This document shows, in pieces, positions 23,426 to 34,100 of a DNA stretch of 64,000 nt. The notes under the pieces were generated by a model. The model did not search any database. It was not told where the DNA came from and saw nothing but the letters and a program-made list of their open reading frames with translations. How positions within the stretch are numbered: position 1 is the first letter of the stretch; each line of letters opens with the position of its first letter. Source of the DNA: Hyaloscypha bicolor E (taxonomy: Eukaryota > Ascomycota > Leotiomycetes > Helotiales > Hyaloscyphaceae); assembly GCF_002865645.1 (NCBI RefSeq), contig NW_020194517.1, forward strand, positions 1,054,001 through 1,118,000, read 5' to 3'. The position numbers and the translations under genes were made by a program.

Positions 23426-23971
23426 CTATTTAAACATCATCCCCGAAGCATCCTCACTTCCCCTTCGATCATAACTCTTGCTCCTATCCTTCTTTAGTTC
23501 CTTCTCGGTATCCATCAATCGAGTCTGTATCCACATTCTGTATCTCCTATCACCCCGGACGCTCTCACAGTTGAGCAGCTCTGTGAGTGTGCTTTTGATT
23601 TGTTGATTGACGTCCTTCAATTTCATCTCATCTTGCTCGATCTCCCCAAGCACACTCTCATCGATCACGGTCGGGAGAGAAGACCTCCTTGTCTTGAGAG
23701 CAGGTCGAGGTCTGGACTGCGGGATGCTACCGGCACGATGATGGTTGCGGGCCTTCCGAGGTGGTGAGGGGAGATACATGCCATCGTCGGAGCTAGGTGA
23801 AGATGAGAGCGAGGCGTATCTGTGGTTGGGAGATCGAGATGTAGATGATGTCGTCGGAAACGAAGTCGTGATCTGGTCGAGACGTTTCTGAAGAGCGTCG
23901 TGCTGGGAGTGGAGCAGGAGGTATTTCTGGAGAGCAAAACCGCTCTCAGGAGACTTCTGCGGAGAAGTCAT
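23426..23971 (-). CDS. Small conserved-looking protein of unknown function (181 aa)
   Basis: An intronless frame of 181 codons that I do not recognise. The N-terminal 40 residues (SGFALQKYLLLHSQHDALQ) look helical. The middle is a Ser/Pro/Arg-rich disordered stretch with SPS and RRSS basic motifs that could be phosphorylated. The C-terminal half (EIEQDEMKLKDVNQQIKSTL through the RYRMWIQTRLMDTEKEL stretch) is strongly helical and coiled-coil-like. No membrane segment or signal peptide is present. The periodic charge pattern of the C-terminal helix argues that it is a real protein. It may be an adaptor or part of a small complex. Confidence 0.65.
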   Translation of the reverse strand: MTSPQKSPESGFALQKYLLLHSQHDALQKRLDQITTSFPTTSSTSRSPNHRYASLSSSPSSDDGMYLPSPPRKARNHHRAGSIPQSRPRPALKTRRSSLPTVIDESVLGEIEQDEMKLKDVNQQIKSTLTELLNCESVRGDRRYRMWIQTRLMDTEKELKKDRSKSYDRRGSEDASGMMFK

Positions 23972-25185
23972 TGTGTTTTTGATTCGTGCCTGACAATCAA
24001 AAAGGCTGTGACAATTGATCCTGGAGGTGGTGATAGTATGTCTTCAGTAGCTTTACTATCGAAACATAGAAACATATATGGCGACTGTAAATTCTGTGAC
24101 GTCGGTCTCGGATCCGGACCTACCTCCGGCGACCAAGCCCTTTTTGGTGGTTGAGACTTCTGATACGGGGCCCAGCGAGCCATTATCCAGGGACGTGTGG
24201 CTTGACCCTCCTTCCCCAAACACTGGAACTCCTTCCTCCAATGAATTCATCCCCTTACTAACTTTTTTCCTCAAAAAAGCAGAAAAGTTTGTCGATCACG
24301 TTCCTGACAGGTGTGGCGGTGCGTGTGGCGTCATGCTTCCAACAACTTACCAAGTTTTGGAAAGTTGGCATGACGATCAATTTTCTACAGCAGCTGTTCT
24401 TCCTCGAATGAAAGTTGAATTGCGTGTCATGGTGTACGTTTCAGATAAGGTCATTCGGTATGGGTGCCCCATAACCTACAACGATTTTCATGTGCAGCCT
24501 GGGTGTTCCACTGAGCAGCGAGGGTTCTTGACAACCAATAGGCTGACGGAATCGATCGATCGATCGATCGAAGTTTGAAGAAATCCCCATGGCGAAAGGC
24601 AAGCGGTCAAGTGACATGCTTGTTGATCTGCCTATCAAAAGACTCATTTCACCCAGAGTGTCAGTGCTGAGGCTTCGAGTTGAATGCAGCAATGAGTATC
24701 AAAGTCTTTGCTTTCATGGGAGAACGAGAGGGAAGCCATCCTGGATTCGAGTTGGAGCATGTCCGAAGCTGTCGGATTTTGTGAGATGCTTGGAGTGTTT
24801 CCTCAAACGTGTCTCGAGTAGCAGTCTTGCGTTGTTTGTTGTGGATGGCGTTTGGCACGAGAGTCTGCAGCATTAGTGTGTAAACTTAGCTGTCCAAAAC
24901 AGTCGATCAGACGAGGTCACCCTATTGTCGTGCATCACCGGGGTTTTACACACGCAATGCAAAACTCAGATTTCAAGAGCATACTTCATTTCTGCGGATT
25001 TCTGCTGCTATAAAGCTCCCTCGGTAGAATACATTTTCAAAGAACGCGACAGAAACACTCATTGCCAAACTTTCCCACTGGCTATTTCTGGATGCATGTC
25101 CATCTCACATCATATCAGCATCATCAGAGTCGTCTTCACGGATCAGTGCTTGTGGTTGGGGGTTCGTGAAACGAGGAGCCGCAGT
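23972..25185. other. Intergenic, 1.2 kb, with an ATCG microsatellite
   Basis: No supported gene. Five perfect ATCG units at 24551-24570 make a self-complementary tract. The frames at 24078-24578 and 24589-24876 run through ordinary sequence without motifs. Confidence 0.45.
24551..24570. repeat. (ATCG)5 microsatellite
   Basis: Five exact tandem copies of ATCG; the tract is its own reverse complement. Confidence 0.9.
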
Positions 25186-25950
25186 TCAAGATCTGATCTG
25201 GGAAACATTTAGAATCGAGCGACATGTAGAAGAAGCTTACTTACCGGTTTAGCCCGCTTCGAATTAGAGGAATTTGACTTGCTCTGAACCGCGGTTAGCT
25301 CCGTATAGCTAGGTGCAGCAGAATCCTAAAAATGTCAGAATCTGGCGTGTGAGGATTGCTTCACTGCCACCCACAATGTAGTCCGAGTATTCCCACCCAT
25401 CATCATCTCCAGCCTCAGGATCATAGAATGCACCAATATCATTGTCCGCGTCAGACCTGTCGAGGTTTAGACCTCATCGATCTGTGCATTTGAATAAGTA
25501 GACATCCCGTCGGGAGCAACATCGCTCATCGTAGCAGGAGGAGCGATTCTGGACTCGCATGATAACGTCCCCTGAGAGCATTGTTCGCACCACTGCATAT
25601 CACTGGCCAGATGTTATTCATCAGACAGACAGGGCAAAGTCACGTTAGAACCATCAGCGCTCCGAGCTGCTTTGCTGAAATCCGTCAAAGGCTTCCACAA
25701 ACCACAAGGATTCGCATGACATCTCTTGAGCACCTCCACCTGTACATTGGCGGCATCTCAGCTTGGCGGTGACTGCACCGATATCCTGGCCCTGATCTCA
25801 TTATATGTCTATTGTTGAGCTAGGTCTTGGAGTAACAAGCGGTGCTCTTCCGCTTGAGACAGGCACAACGTTGGTACCTGGCATCGTCAATAAGTCTCAC
25901 ATTGCGACTGGATCCACATACTTCTGGAGAAGGGGATTGCTCTTGCGTCT
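25186..25950 (-). pseudogene. Stc1-domain-like protein, broken by a stop and frameshifts
   Basis: The minus strand carries pieces of a zinc-binding Stc1-like domain in three frames. First is a degraded knuckle (YQRCACLKRKS...CYSKT then TAG) near 25820-25880. Then comes KLRCRQCTGG...EMSCES near 25710-25760. One base out of phase follows CGLWKPLTDFSKAARSADGSN near 25645-25710, then a possible intron and WCEQC near 25585. An acidic tail (FYDPEAGDDDGWEYSDYI) precedes two plausible introns and a stop at 25186-25188. In fission yeast, Stc1 couples the RNAi machinery to the H3K9 methyltransferase complex; many fungi carry extra proteins with this domain. The TAG in place of a Gln codon and Tyr in place of the first Cys are both CpA-to-TpA-type changes. 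Sequencing errors could explain the frameshifts but not easily the lost Cys. Confidence 0.55.
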
Positions 25951-26157
25951 GTGAGAGTCAGCCAGTATGTCGTTTTAGTGAGGGGGACCCTTACTCAGCA
26001 GAAGTCCATTGGCGATTGGCTTCGTCACCTCTCGGCACCGGAGCAGAGGAGATGGCGGGTTAGTCGCGAGTGTTACCTTCCATTGGTGTTAGTTGAAAGA
26101 GAGTTGTCGTACGCAAAGGACGCTCTAAAGAGCATGAATTTTTGGGTGCTCCGGAGA

Positions 26158-26166
26158 GCTTATATA
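26158..26166 (-). promoter_or_regulatory. TATA box upstream of the Stc1-like pseudogene
   Basis: CTATATAAGC is read on the minus strand about 200 bases upstream of the first recognisable domain sequence, so the broken gene seems to keep a core promoter. Confidence 0.35.
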
Positions 26167-26200
26167 GGTGGAAATGAGCCCAGGAGCTAAGCCCCTGAAC

Positions 26201-26246
26201 CACGTGAGTTTGACATGCAGGGGGTGCTCAGGGGGGCGCTCACGTG
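26201..26246. promoter_or_regulatory. Paired CACGTG boxes
   Basis: Two CACGTG hexamers (26201-26206 and 26241-26246) lie 40 bases apart in opposite context (CACGTGAG and CTCACGTG). They sit upstream of the TATA box of the Stc1-like pseudogene. CACGTG is the site of basic helix-loop-helix factors such as Cbf1 or Pho4 types. Confidence 0.35.
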
Positions 26247-26249
26247 TCA

Positions 26250-27644
26250 TGCAACAAGAGTTGTTTTGGGGAAGATCGAAAGAGATGAGAAGGTCAACAG
26301 ACTGCCAAATTGAGCTTTCCTTTTTACGCTAACGTCACATGCTTGAAGAAACTACCTCCAGCTCCTTCCAAAAAGAGGGAAAAGGTGATATTTCCGATGC
26401 CCCCAACTAAGTTGGACTATCTCAGATCCTTCTATATGAATTGTTCATCGATACCTCATGTCTTCAGATATCTCATCCCTTCCATTGTTCACAGGGCTCT
26501 AGCAGCCTTAATCTCCTTCGAACTCCTTCGAGTGCACACAATTTTTGTTGATAACATATGAAAACCTCCACGAGCGTCGGAACTTCCCATCGTGCAACTC
26601 CCGATGCTTTCAAAACGTCCGTCTTGCAAGACAGCACACTGCAATAATCCATTTCACGCCTCGGAGGAGAGAACAACTTACTCACCGAACCACCGCTTCT
26701 TTGAAAGAGGGCCTCCCGTGATTCAATAAACTATCAAGTCTACAACTCAATTCAACAGGCATCAATCAAGCCGCTCTAAGAGAAATGGAAGTGGAAGTGA
26801 GGACAATTAGACCCACATAGGCTTCATTTGATCACAAAGCTCCCGTCGAGATTCATTCAATCATCCAATCCCCTCATAACAATCCTTGTGCTTGGATCAT
26901 GGCTCATCTCCTGTACGATAATCTCCCTCAAAACTTCATTCAAGTATTCAGCTTCTGTCAAATCCTCCACCTTACCCTTCATCCAGCCATCACGCTCTTG
27001 CATGTTCACTCAGATCCGAGCTTCATTACCACCAATTTTGCACGGACTAGATGGAAATTCAGAATTCTGAGTGTCGATGAGACCGGGACATGATTGATAG
27101 TTTACTATTCTGTTGTGCATTGTATCAAGACTGCTATGAAAAGCAAAGGCAAACTCAAGTTCAGAATGCCTCCCAAGCGAGTGACTTTGACTTTCCGCGC
27201 AAGTCGTACAAAAACTTAAAACTCGAAACTGAAAAATACGTCTATAATGGATAGATTTCATCCAGTCTGCATCTCTCTTCATCCAACAACGCAGCATGCG
27301 CTAAAAGTATGAACAATGAGTAAGTAAAATAATCCAAGGAAAAGATAACGCCGTCTGTCTCCCAAATCCTATCCTTCTCCCAGCCACACTGTTTGTTACA
27401 TTCGGTAGGTATCTCAATACATTCACACATCGCTGAACTCCATCCTTTCCACCCATCCATCGCTTCAATACAAACCCCGAGTACAAAGGAATGAAAAGGC
27501 ATTTGTGCTTTATCGAAAAACGCTCGCGTGTAGGTATCATCCGATCCGATTCGCTTCGTCGCTCATTCATGTCAAAAAGAGTGTCCGTTATGGCCTGCCA
27601 TCTCCTCATTATCATTTCCTCTTCTCATCTCTCATCGATATCGC
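26250..27644. other. Intergenic, 1.4 kb, no gene recognised
   Basis: Lies between the Stc1-like pseudogene promoter and the 3' end of the DUF7514-type gene. Short frames on both strands lack motifs. The right part is probably the 3' untranslated region of that gene. Confidence 0.45.
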
Positions 27645-30031
27645 TCAAATCCTTCTGCCATAAGCATCATATTCAGGACCTCTTGGCCTCTCTCGATAAA
27701 AGTCCTCCGCACCTCTCATATCCCTCGGATCGATGGAGACAGAGCCTCGCTCGTAAGGGACATTGTTATGGCGGTCACGATCACGATCACGATCGCGATC
27801 GCGATCCCCAACGACCGCTTCTCGATAGCGATCCCACTTCTCAGCATCTTTAGGGGAGTTGAACTCGCCGGCGAAACGGACTTCTTCGGGGTCGGTGCCT
27901 CGGCGGTTGTACTGGCGATCGTCGCGGTATCTCCTGTCTCCTCGCTCGCTGCGGATGTCGATGGGTGGTGGGCCGGGAGGCGGCGGTGGAAATGAGGTGG
28001 TAGAGCCGTAGGAGCCGGGGTTGAAGCTGGATGTCGATGAGGATGGCCCGGGTCCATACTTGCCTCCGCCTTGGATATCGTCCGGAACAGAATGGCGGAA
28101 GTTTCTCAAGGGAGGACTACTGTTTTTTCGGCCTGCAGGACGTCCAGGGCCGCTTTGGCTTGTTGTGCTTTGTGTCCGCTGGTGTCGGGGTTCACGGGGC
28201 TCAGCAACGTCAGACGGCTCTCTTGCGCTGACGCGGCTGCCCGTATCAGACATCTCTCTTGTGCTCGTACGGCTGCTGGTAGAATTTGCACGGCCGGGTC
28301 GGCTTGGGATATTGAGGGTGTTCTTCTCAGTGTAGACTTTGCCACTTCCAGGCTGAGCGGTGTATGGCTGGCGATCTCTCTCTATCTTGATACCCTCCTC
28401 GTTGCTTGAACCCTCGGAGTTGGAGGGAGCACCAGCATACGGTTTCCGCTCACGCTCAATAGGTTGAGGTTTTGAGCTTGTTGGAGAGGTTCGGGCTTGA
28501 TGAATCTCAACCGGACGCTGCTGTGATCGAGCAGAAGAGCGGCGGCTGAGAGAAGGAGCCGTAAGAGAGCCCCTCCGCCGGTTGGTAGATCCAAAATCAG
28601 CCAAGAATTGTAAGATAGCACTTTCTAACAACTTTTGAGAGTTTGCATCTGTCTTCTCTGGGAGGAGGTGTCGTGACTGTGGAAAGATGGCAAGGTCAGT
28701 GTGCTTCATGAGAAGGATTGGAGAGGAGGGGTCGGAGCACCCTAAGGGGAAAAACAGGTGATTATGTTTCCAGGCACTCACTATTTGCTTTGGAAGACGT
28801 TCAGGCTTCCCGTCTACCAAATCTCCATCAGCATCAATAGGCATAGACATCACGGCATTCTCCAACCGTCTCCACTCCTCTTCCGGATAAGCTAGTATGA
28901 ATAAAGTCATCCAGTGCGCGAAGCCTACCGGAGTGAGTGAAGGAACTACAAGGTGTCAGTTTTCCACTCCTGATATTTTTCCTGGGTTCGGGGAGGAATA
29001 CTAATCGCTTCAGAGTGAGAGTCCTCCTGGACCAGATGATGTTCGCAACCCAAACCCTGATACAAGCGCTGTATATGTTCTTCGTTCGAATTTGCCCGGA
29101 AGATTGCTATGATTGACGTTAGCTGATTTTGAAGGTATCTAGAGGCAAATCTTATCAAGTACATACAGAGAAGAGGGTGAGGCTCCTTTTCCAGAGCGTG
29201 GCTGGCATAGCTGAACGTTCTCATGTTAGCAGTGCTTTATTGGGAAACCTTAACTCGCAAGACTTCGAAATATGGGAAGATAAATTGAGAATATGCATAC
29301 TATGCTGCCATCTTCGTAGGTGTGATAACGATGCTCTTCCTCGGCGGAAAGTCATTGATTATATGGTTCGCAAGGCCTCGCAAGAATTCACCGAGTCGTT
29401 TCGTTGGAGTCCCTTCCTTGTCAAACAGCCTTCCCCATTTCTGATCGATTGTAGACAGTTCTGCCGTCGAGTATGTTCTTGATACGGCAGGGCGACGATC
29501 GGAGAACCGTACGCTCGGCTTGTCCAGCGGACTGCTGGGTGGTGATCGAGGCTCCATAGGTGGAGGAGGCGCATACGCCGGCTTCGCAGACTGTGTTGGA
29601 GATGGCGGAGTATTCGTTGGCGGCGGGGATGAAGTAGAGCTGGACTTGTTCGAGATTTCACCGTCTGTGCTTGTTTGCTTCGACAATTCTTCGACCACTA
29701 TGTATAGTGAGTTAGCAAGGCTCGGAGCCGCGTAGAGTAACATATGATGTGTACCTTCTTTCCTCACCCTCACGGTAACCCTCTCAGTGACCCTCTCGGT
29801 AATCTCTGCTATGAGCTCTGGAGAAACGACAGGATGCAGCTTCAGCTCGTCAAGATCTTCACCAGAAGCCATTTCGTCGTTGATAGGTGGCGAGGAGCGC
29901 TTTTGGGTGGGCGATGCCCTGCGTAAGGCGGGGTTATCTCGACGAGGCTCGGCGGCGGAATCGCGATTGGTGTACTCGGGGATGGACTCAAAGTAATCAG
30001 GCTCAGGGTTCCGACCGTGTGTGTTCGCCAT
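27645..30031 (-). CDS. DUF7514-type protein with long disordered C-terminal half
   Basis: A fungal protein of unknown function. Six exons (30031-29755, 29697-29301, 29210-29167, 29106-29002, 28945-28782, 28676-27645) join in frame to about 672 residues. A disordered, Pro-rich N-terminus (about 1-175; FPPPPP-like and PAYAPPPPMEPRSPP) precedes a folded domain at about 185-360: KWGRLFDKEG, RLGEFLRGLANHIINDF, LYQGLGCEHHLVQ, SLTPVGFAHWMTLFILAYPEEEWRRL, then DGKPERLPKQ and RHLLPE. This order matches the domain catalogued as DUF7514. The rest is Arg/Ser/Asp-rich and low in complexity, with an (RD)n tract. The last intron is 105 bases and open in frame, so an isoform retaining it would still be translatable. 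The position of the fourth donor is the least certain splice site. Confidence 0.75.
27776..27812 (-). repeat. In-frame GATCRC microsatellite coding Arg-Asp repeats
   Basis: Six-base units (GATCAC, GATCGC) repeat here and encode alternating Arg and Asp (GDRDRDRDRD) near the C-terminus of the DUF7514-type protein. Length polymorphism would change the protein without breaking the frame. Confidence 0.75.
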
Positions 30032-31127
30032 GGGCAGCGAGGCTGTGTATGTCACCTCATGGAATGCGGTTGTTTGAATTCGTAGGATCCGGGTTTGGAG
30101 CAAACCTGGTGGAAATATGAATATATCGATCGACGCTTGTTTGCAAGTAGGAAACGAAGAGGATGGATGGAGAAGGCTTCCGATACGTAATGGTGTGTTG
30201 GTATCACCGAGTATGAAGAAGAAGCAAATGGCATTTCTACTGAAGTCGGGCGCTGCCCACCCTCCTTGGAGGAAGGATTTAACCGTGTTCGAACAACCAC
30301 CAGAACTCTCCGTGCTTGCACATCTGCGAACTCATGACCCATGAGGAATGATGAATGATGAATGAGATGGACCGACGGCCTAAACAAGCTGGTTAAATCT
30401 ACTAGGTACATTTGTTGGCACGGTCCCAAGTGCTGCGGAGTTCGCTTCCAATCCAAGTTGGCGGCCATCACAATCACATCAGGTTCCTGCATCAAGCACT
30501 CTTGGAGTCGATCGGGCAAGCAACGTCAACGGCAGCGCCTGCTGCTGCTGCTGCTGCTGGTGCTGGTGCTGGAACCATCCCCTCTCAAAACCCCAAGCGC
30601 GCCCCGCTGTGCTGAGCCACACTTCGGCTCGGGCAGCCATTTTCCGAGACTTAATTACTCGTATGCCAATCGGGAGCTCCCGTCCCAGGGCCAGGATATC
30701 GAAAGATGACGATGTGGCAGCCTGATTGGATTCGGCCAATGATTTTTCAATGAATGCTAATGGGAATTTAGATGCAGAGAATAATTCAAGGCCTTCAAAG
30801 AAAGAGAAGGAGAAAAAACAGCTGGGTGGGGCTATCTGCTCTCGCAGTGGACACAGAAGGGACACAAAAGGGGCACTGAATCTTCAATGTCCCAAGAGTC
30901 AAAGCTGGACATTTCTGTGGTCTCAATCAGGATAGCTGAATATCGGAGTCTTTGAGATATCTGAAGGGTTAGCTTTTAAATGTGCCGTGCACAACTCAGG
31001 CGAGAATTCTTCGGAAATGCATTTTTAATTGTCCAGCTCCTGGAACGTTAAAAAAAGTGCCACTTTTCCTGTCCCCCCAAAACGCCAGTTCTTGAACCCC
31101 GAATTCCCATGAATCGTAACTCCCCAC
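30032..31127. other. Intergenic, 1.1 kb, with a CTG triplet tract
   Basis: Promoter side of the DUF7514-type gene and 3' flank of Dicer-2. A short CTG/GTG triplet run lies at about 30539-30571. No convincing gene on either strand; the frames through the triplet run are low complexity. Confidence 0.45.
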
Positions 31128-34100
31128 CTAATCCTTCATATCGATGTCCATGGTAGCTTCCTTTGCCTTCAACAAAATTCTGACTGCAGCCTCAGCAGCA
31201 GTCACCTTCACCTCCTCCGGGCTAATACCACCACTGACTTCCACAACCTGAGCATCACCAACAAACACTGTACACAGAAACTCTCTACTCTCATCCGCCT
31301 CTCGAATCCTCGAGGAAATAACATACCGAACTGACTCGGTGTCTGCCAGCATGCCCCTGAGTCCCACGAACTCGGAGTCAGCATGCTTCTTTTCAGCACA
31401 GTCAAATGGTCAATCTGTAGCAACAGTAATGAAAACCAAATGTCCTCAAATGCCCGGTATCTGCAAAGGACGATTTAAGCGGTTTGGGAGTATAAGGTTC
31501 CAGGAGCCGTTTGACATTGCTCCGACCCCTGGAATCCACACAAGAGAGGGATCCTCGAAGAAATTGGGACTTACAACGCTTCCTTAGGATGTAAAGCATC
31601 CACCCCATCCTTCAACATTCTCCTGAAGTACCGCAATATGCCCATCCTCTCAACGACCTCAGTGCAGGTTTCCAGGGATCCAGAATCAATCCATATAGCG
31701 CCAAGAAGAGACTCAACCATATCAGAAAAGAACTTTTGAGCTTTCAGGCGTGCAAGAAGAGCCCAAGGATATTGAGTCCCGGTTTCGAAAGCTTCAATGA
31801 GTTGCCCCCTCAGCCCTTTATGACGATCAGCAGTCACGGTCTGAACAGCACCTAATCTCGGAGATGCATGGCGAAGGAAGCGCCAGAGTGGTAATGACAC
31901 CTTTCTGGCCTTTTCCTTGAATATTGGTAAGCCTCTCTTATCCAGAGTCGATGTATCAGGCTCAACGTCGATAGCTTCTTGCTCAATGCTCCACTCCATG
32001 CACAAAAAAGCGAGGTAGTCGGCGTTGACAAGCGATGTTCGCAGATGGTGCATCTGAATGTGAGAAAGCTCAGCGTCCCGATACATGGCGTTGACAACAA
32101 TGTAGTCAAGCACCGCATCGCCAAGAAATTCAAACCGCTCAAGAGACTGGGAGCCACTCTTATAAGAGGCATGCGTCATGGCTTCCACTAGAAGCGCCTT
32201 TTTCTTGAAATTGTATCCGATGAGAGCCTCAAGAGGCTGTAGAGTTGCTGGCAAGTCAACATCAGGTGTGCGTTGAAATAGGTATGTTCGGCGTATTTCC
32301 AACGGCGTCCATTCCAATTCTGGGAGAAATACCTGCATGCACACCAGAGCTTTGGGTATACCACCATCCACCATGGCAGCACCGATCAAGGCTCTGGGAA
32401 ACGCGAGAGTCAGCAGTTTGATCGAAACGATTTCTCAGGTAAATCGGACGCAAAAATCAGGATGTTTCGAGAAAGAAAAAAGCACCCACTTACTCTACAA
32501 CATCAGCCAGAACTTTCGTAGACATATCTCTTTTTGCGTCGAGGGGTGGATCAAGCATGTCATCGATGTAAACGGGCCGCCATTTGTGCCCCTTGAAGGA
32601 TTGAGTGATTATGAAGGAGTCGAGACCAGCTTCGATGGCGGCTCTTGAAAGTCTGGAGTTCGATACAACGCGGTCTTTCTTCGCAGAGAGATAGCCTTCG
32701 TGCCACAAAGGATATTCTCCCATCAATTGGACTGTTGTGCAGGTTTTCAGAATCGAATCGCCTAGAAATTCTAACCTCTGATAATTGGACGCTTCATTGG
32801 CACTGGAAGCGCTAAGAGCTGTGACAATCAGGTTGAGATCTGAGATACCGACGTCTCTGAGTAACGTTGCTGATAAGGCTTGGGCAAGGAGATATACTGA
32901 GAAGCGGTGCATGATAGAGGGAATAAGCAAGCCAAATTGCACAAATTTGAAAGGAATGCTGTCTTCTGTACACCTTTCAACTGGCAAAACAGCCGAATGC
33001 GTCTTGTTTGACAAGGTGCCATTTCCAGGCACGACTTTGTGAAGGAAATCGAAGCGTCGAGGGAGTCTCTTAAGAGAAAGGTGAGGTCCATCCTGAGTAT
33101 CCTCAAAATGCTCGTAAGGATTCTGGACTTTGTGAAGAGAAGGCTTGTTCGAGAGAAGCTCACGGAAGACGTATGCAACTTGCCATTCCGATTTGTCTCT
33201 GATCAAGCCTGGTTCATGCTTGAACTGAATGTCGTTTGTGACGGGTTGCCGTCCCATCTGCTGTATCTGAGAAATATCGACATTTGAGAAGAATGGCATG
33301 ATAACTCGTTTTTGTTGAATAGCGAACCTCGATCCGAACGCAGTGTCCAACAGTGCCCAGGTGTCATTCCAGGCCTTCAACATGGTCTCCACATTGATTG
33401 TAATTGAAGCCGAAGTCGAGAGAGAAATAGTAAAGGTTGTCTCTGCATTCCAATAGGCGTGGAAAGGTGAAAATTTCGGTACCGGAGTAGGGAGCCAGGT
33501 CTTCATCTGCAGTTCTCCTACTGTAATTTTGGCTTCATATACGGTGCCTTCCGAACTCTGCCAAGCTCTTGCAATTTCGACCCAGGGGTTCAACTGCTCA
33601 CGAACATTCACAATCGACGCTCTCTTCTCTACTGAAGATGATATCAGCTCATCCGTGACCGAGTCGTGTGGTAGAAGGGGAAGTAGGTTGTCGTTGACTA
33701 GGCCTGCGTGGTGAAGAGCCTTATAGGCTACGAAAGAGGCATCTTTTATCGCATTCTTCTCAGACATCCACAATTGTTCGCTCTCGGTGGTTCGAACTTC
33801 TTCAATGACTGACAGAGGGAGTATAACCTTGGCTTGGACGAGCCCTTCACTCTCCTCGCAAATGAATTCAGGGCGCAAGTCTACATAGTCCTTGGCTGGT
33901 AACCTCGAGCAAAAGTGGTAGAGGTGCGAGACGGCGTTGTCAAAATCGAGCAGTGCACCGGTACTTGGAACCTCAAAGGTCCTATTGCCGTGCTCTTCAA
34001 CATCTTCTCGAAGTAGGGTTTCTTCCAAAACTCGCATTTCGTCCTCGTAAATTTTCCTCATAGCCAATTCAAGTTGATGCCATTCAGTTCCTTTGTCAGT

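Noticed and set aside
30479..30865. Minus frame containing a poly-Gln run
   Set aside because: The Gln run is only the CTG triplet tract read on the other strand; the rest has no motif.
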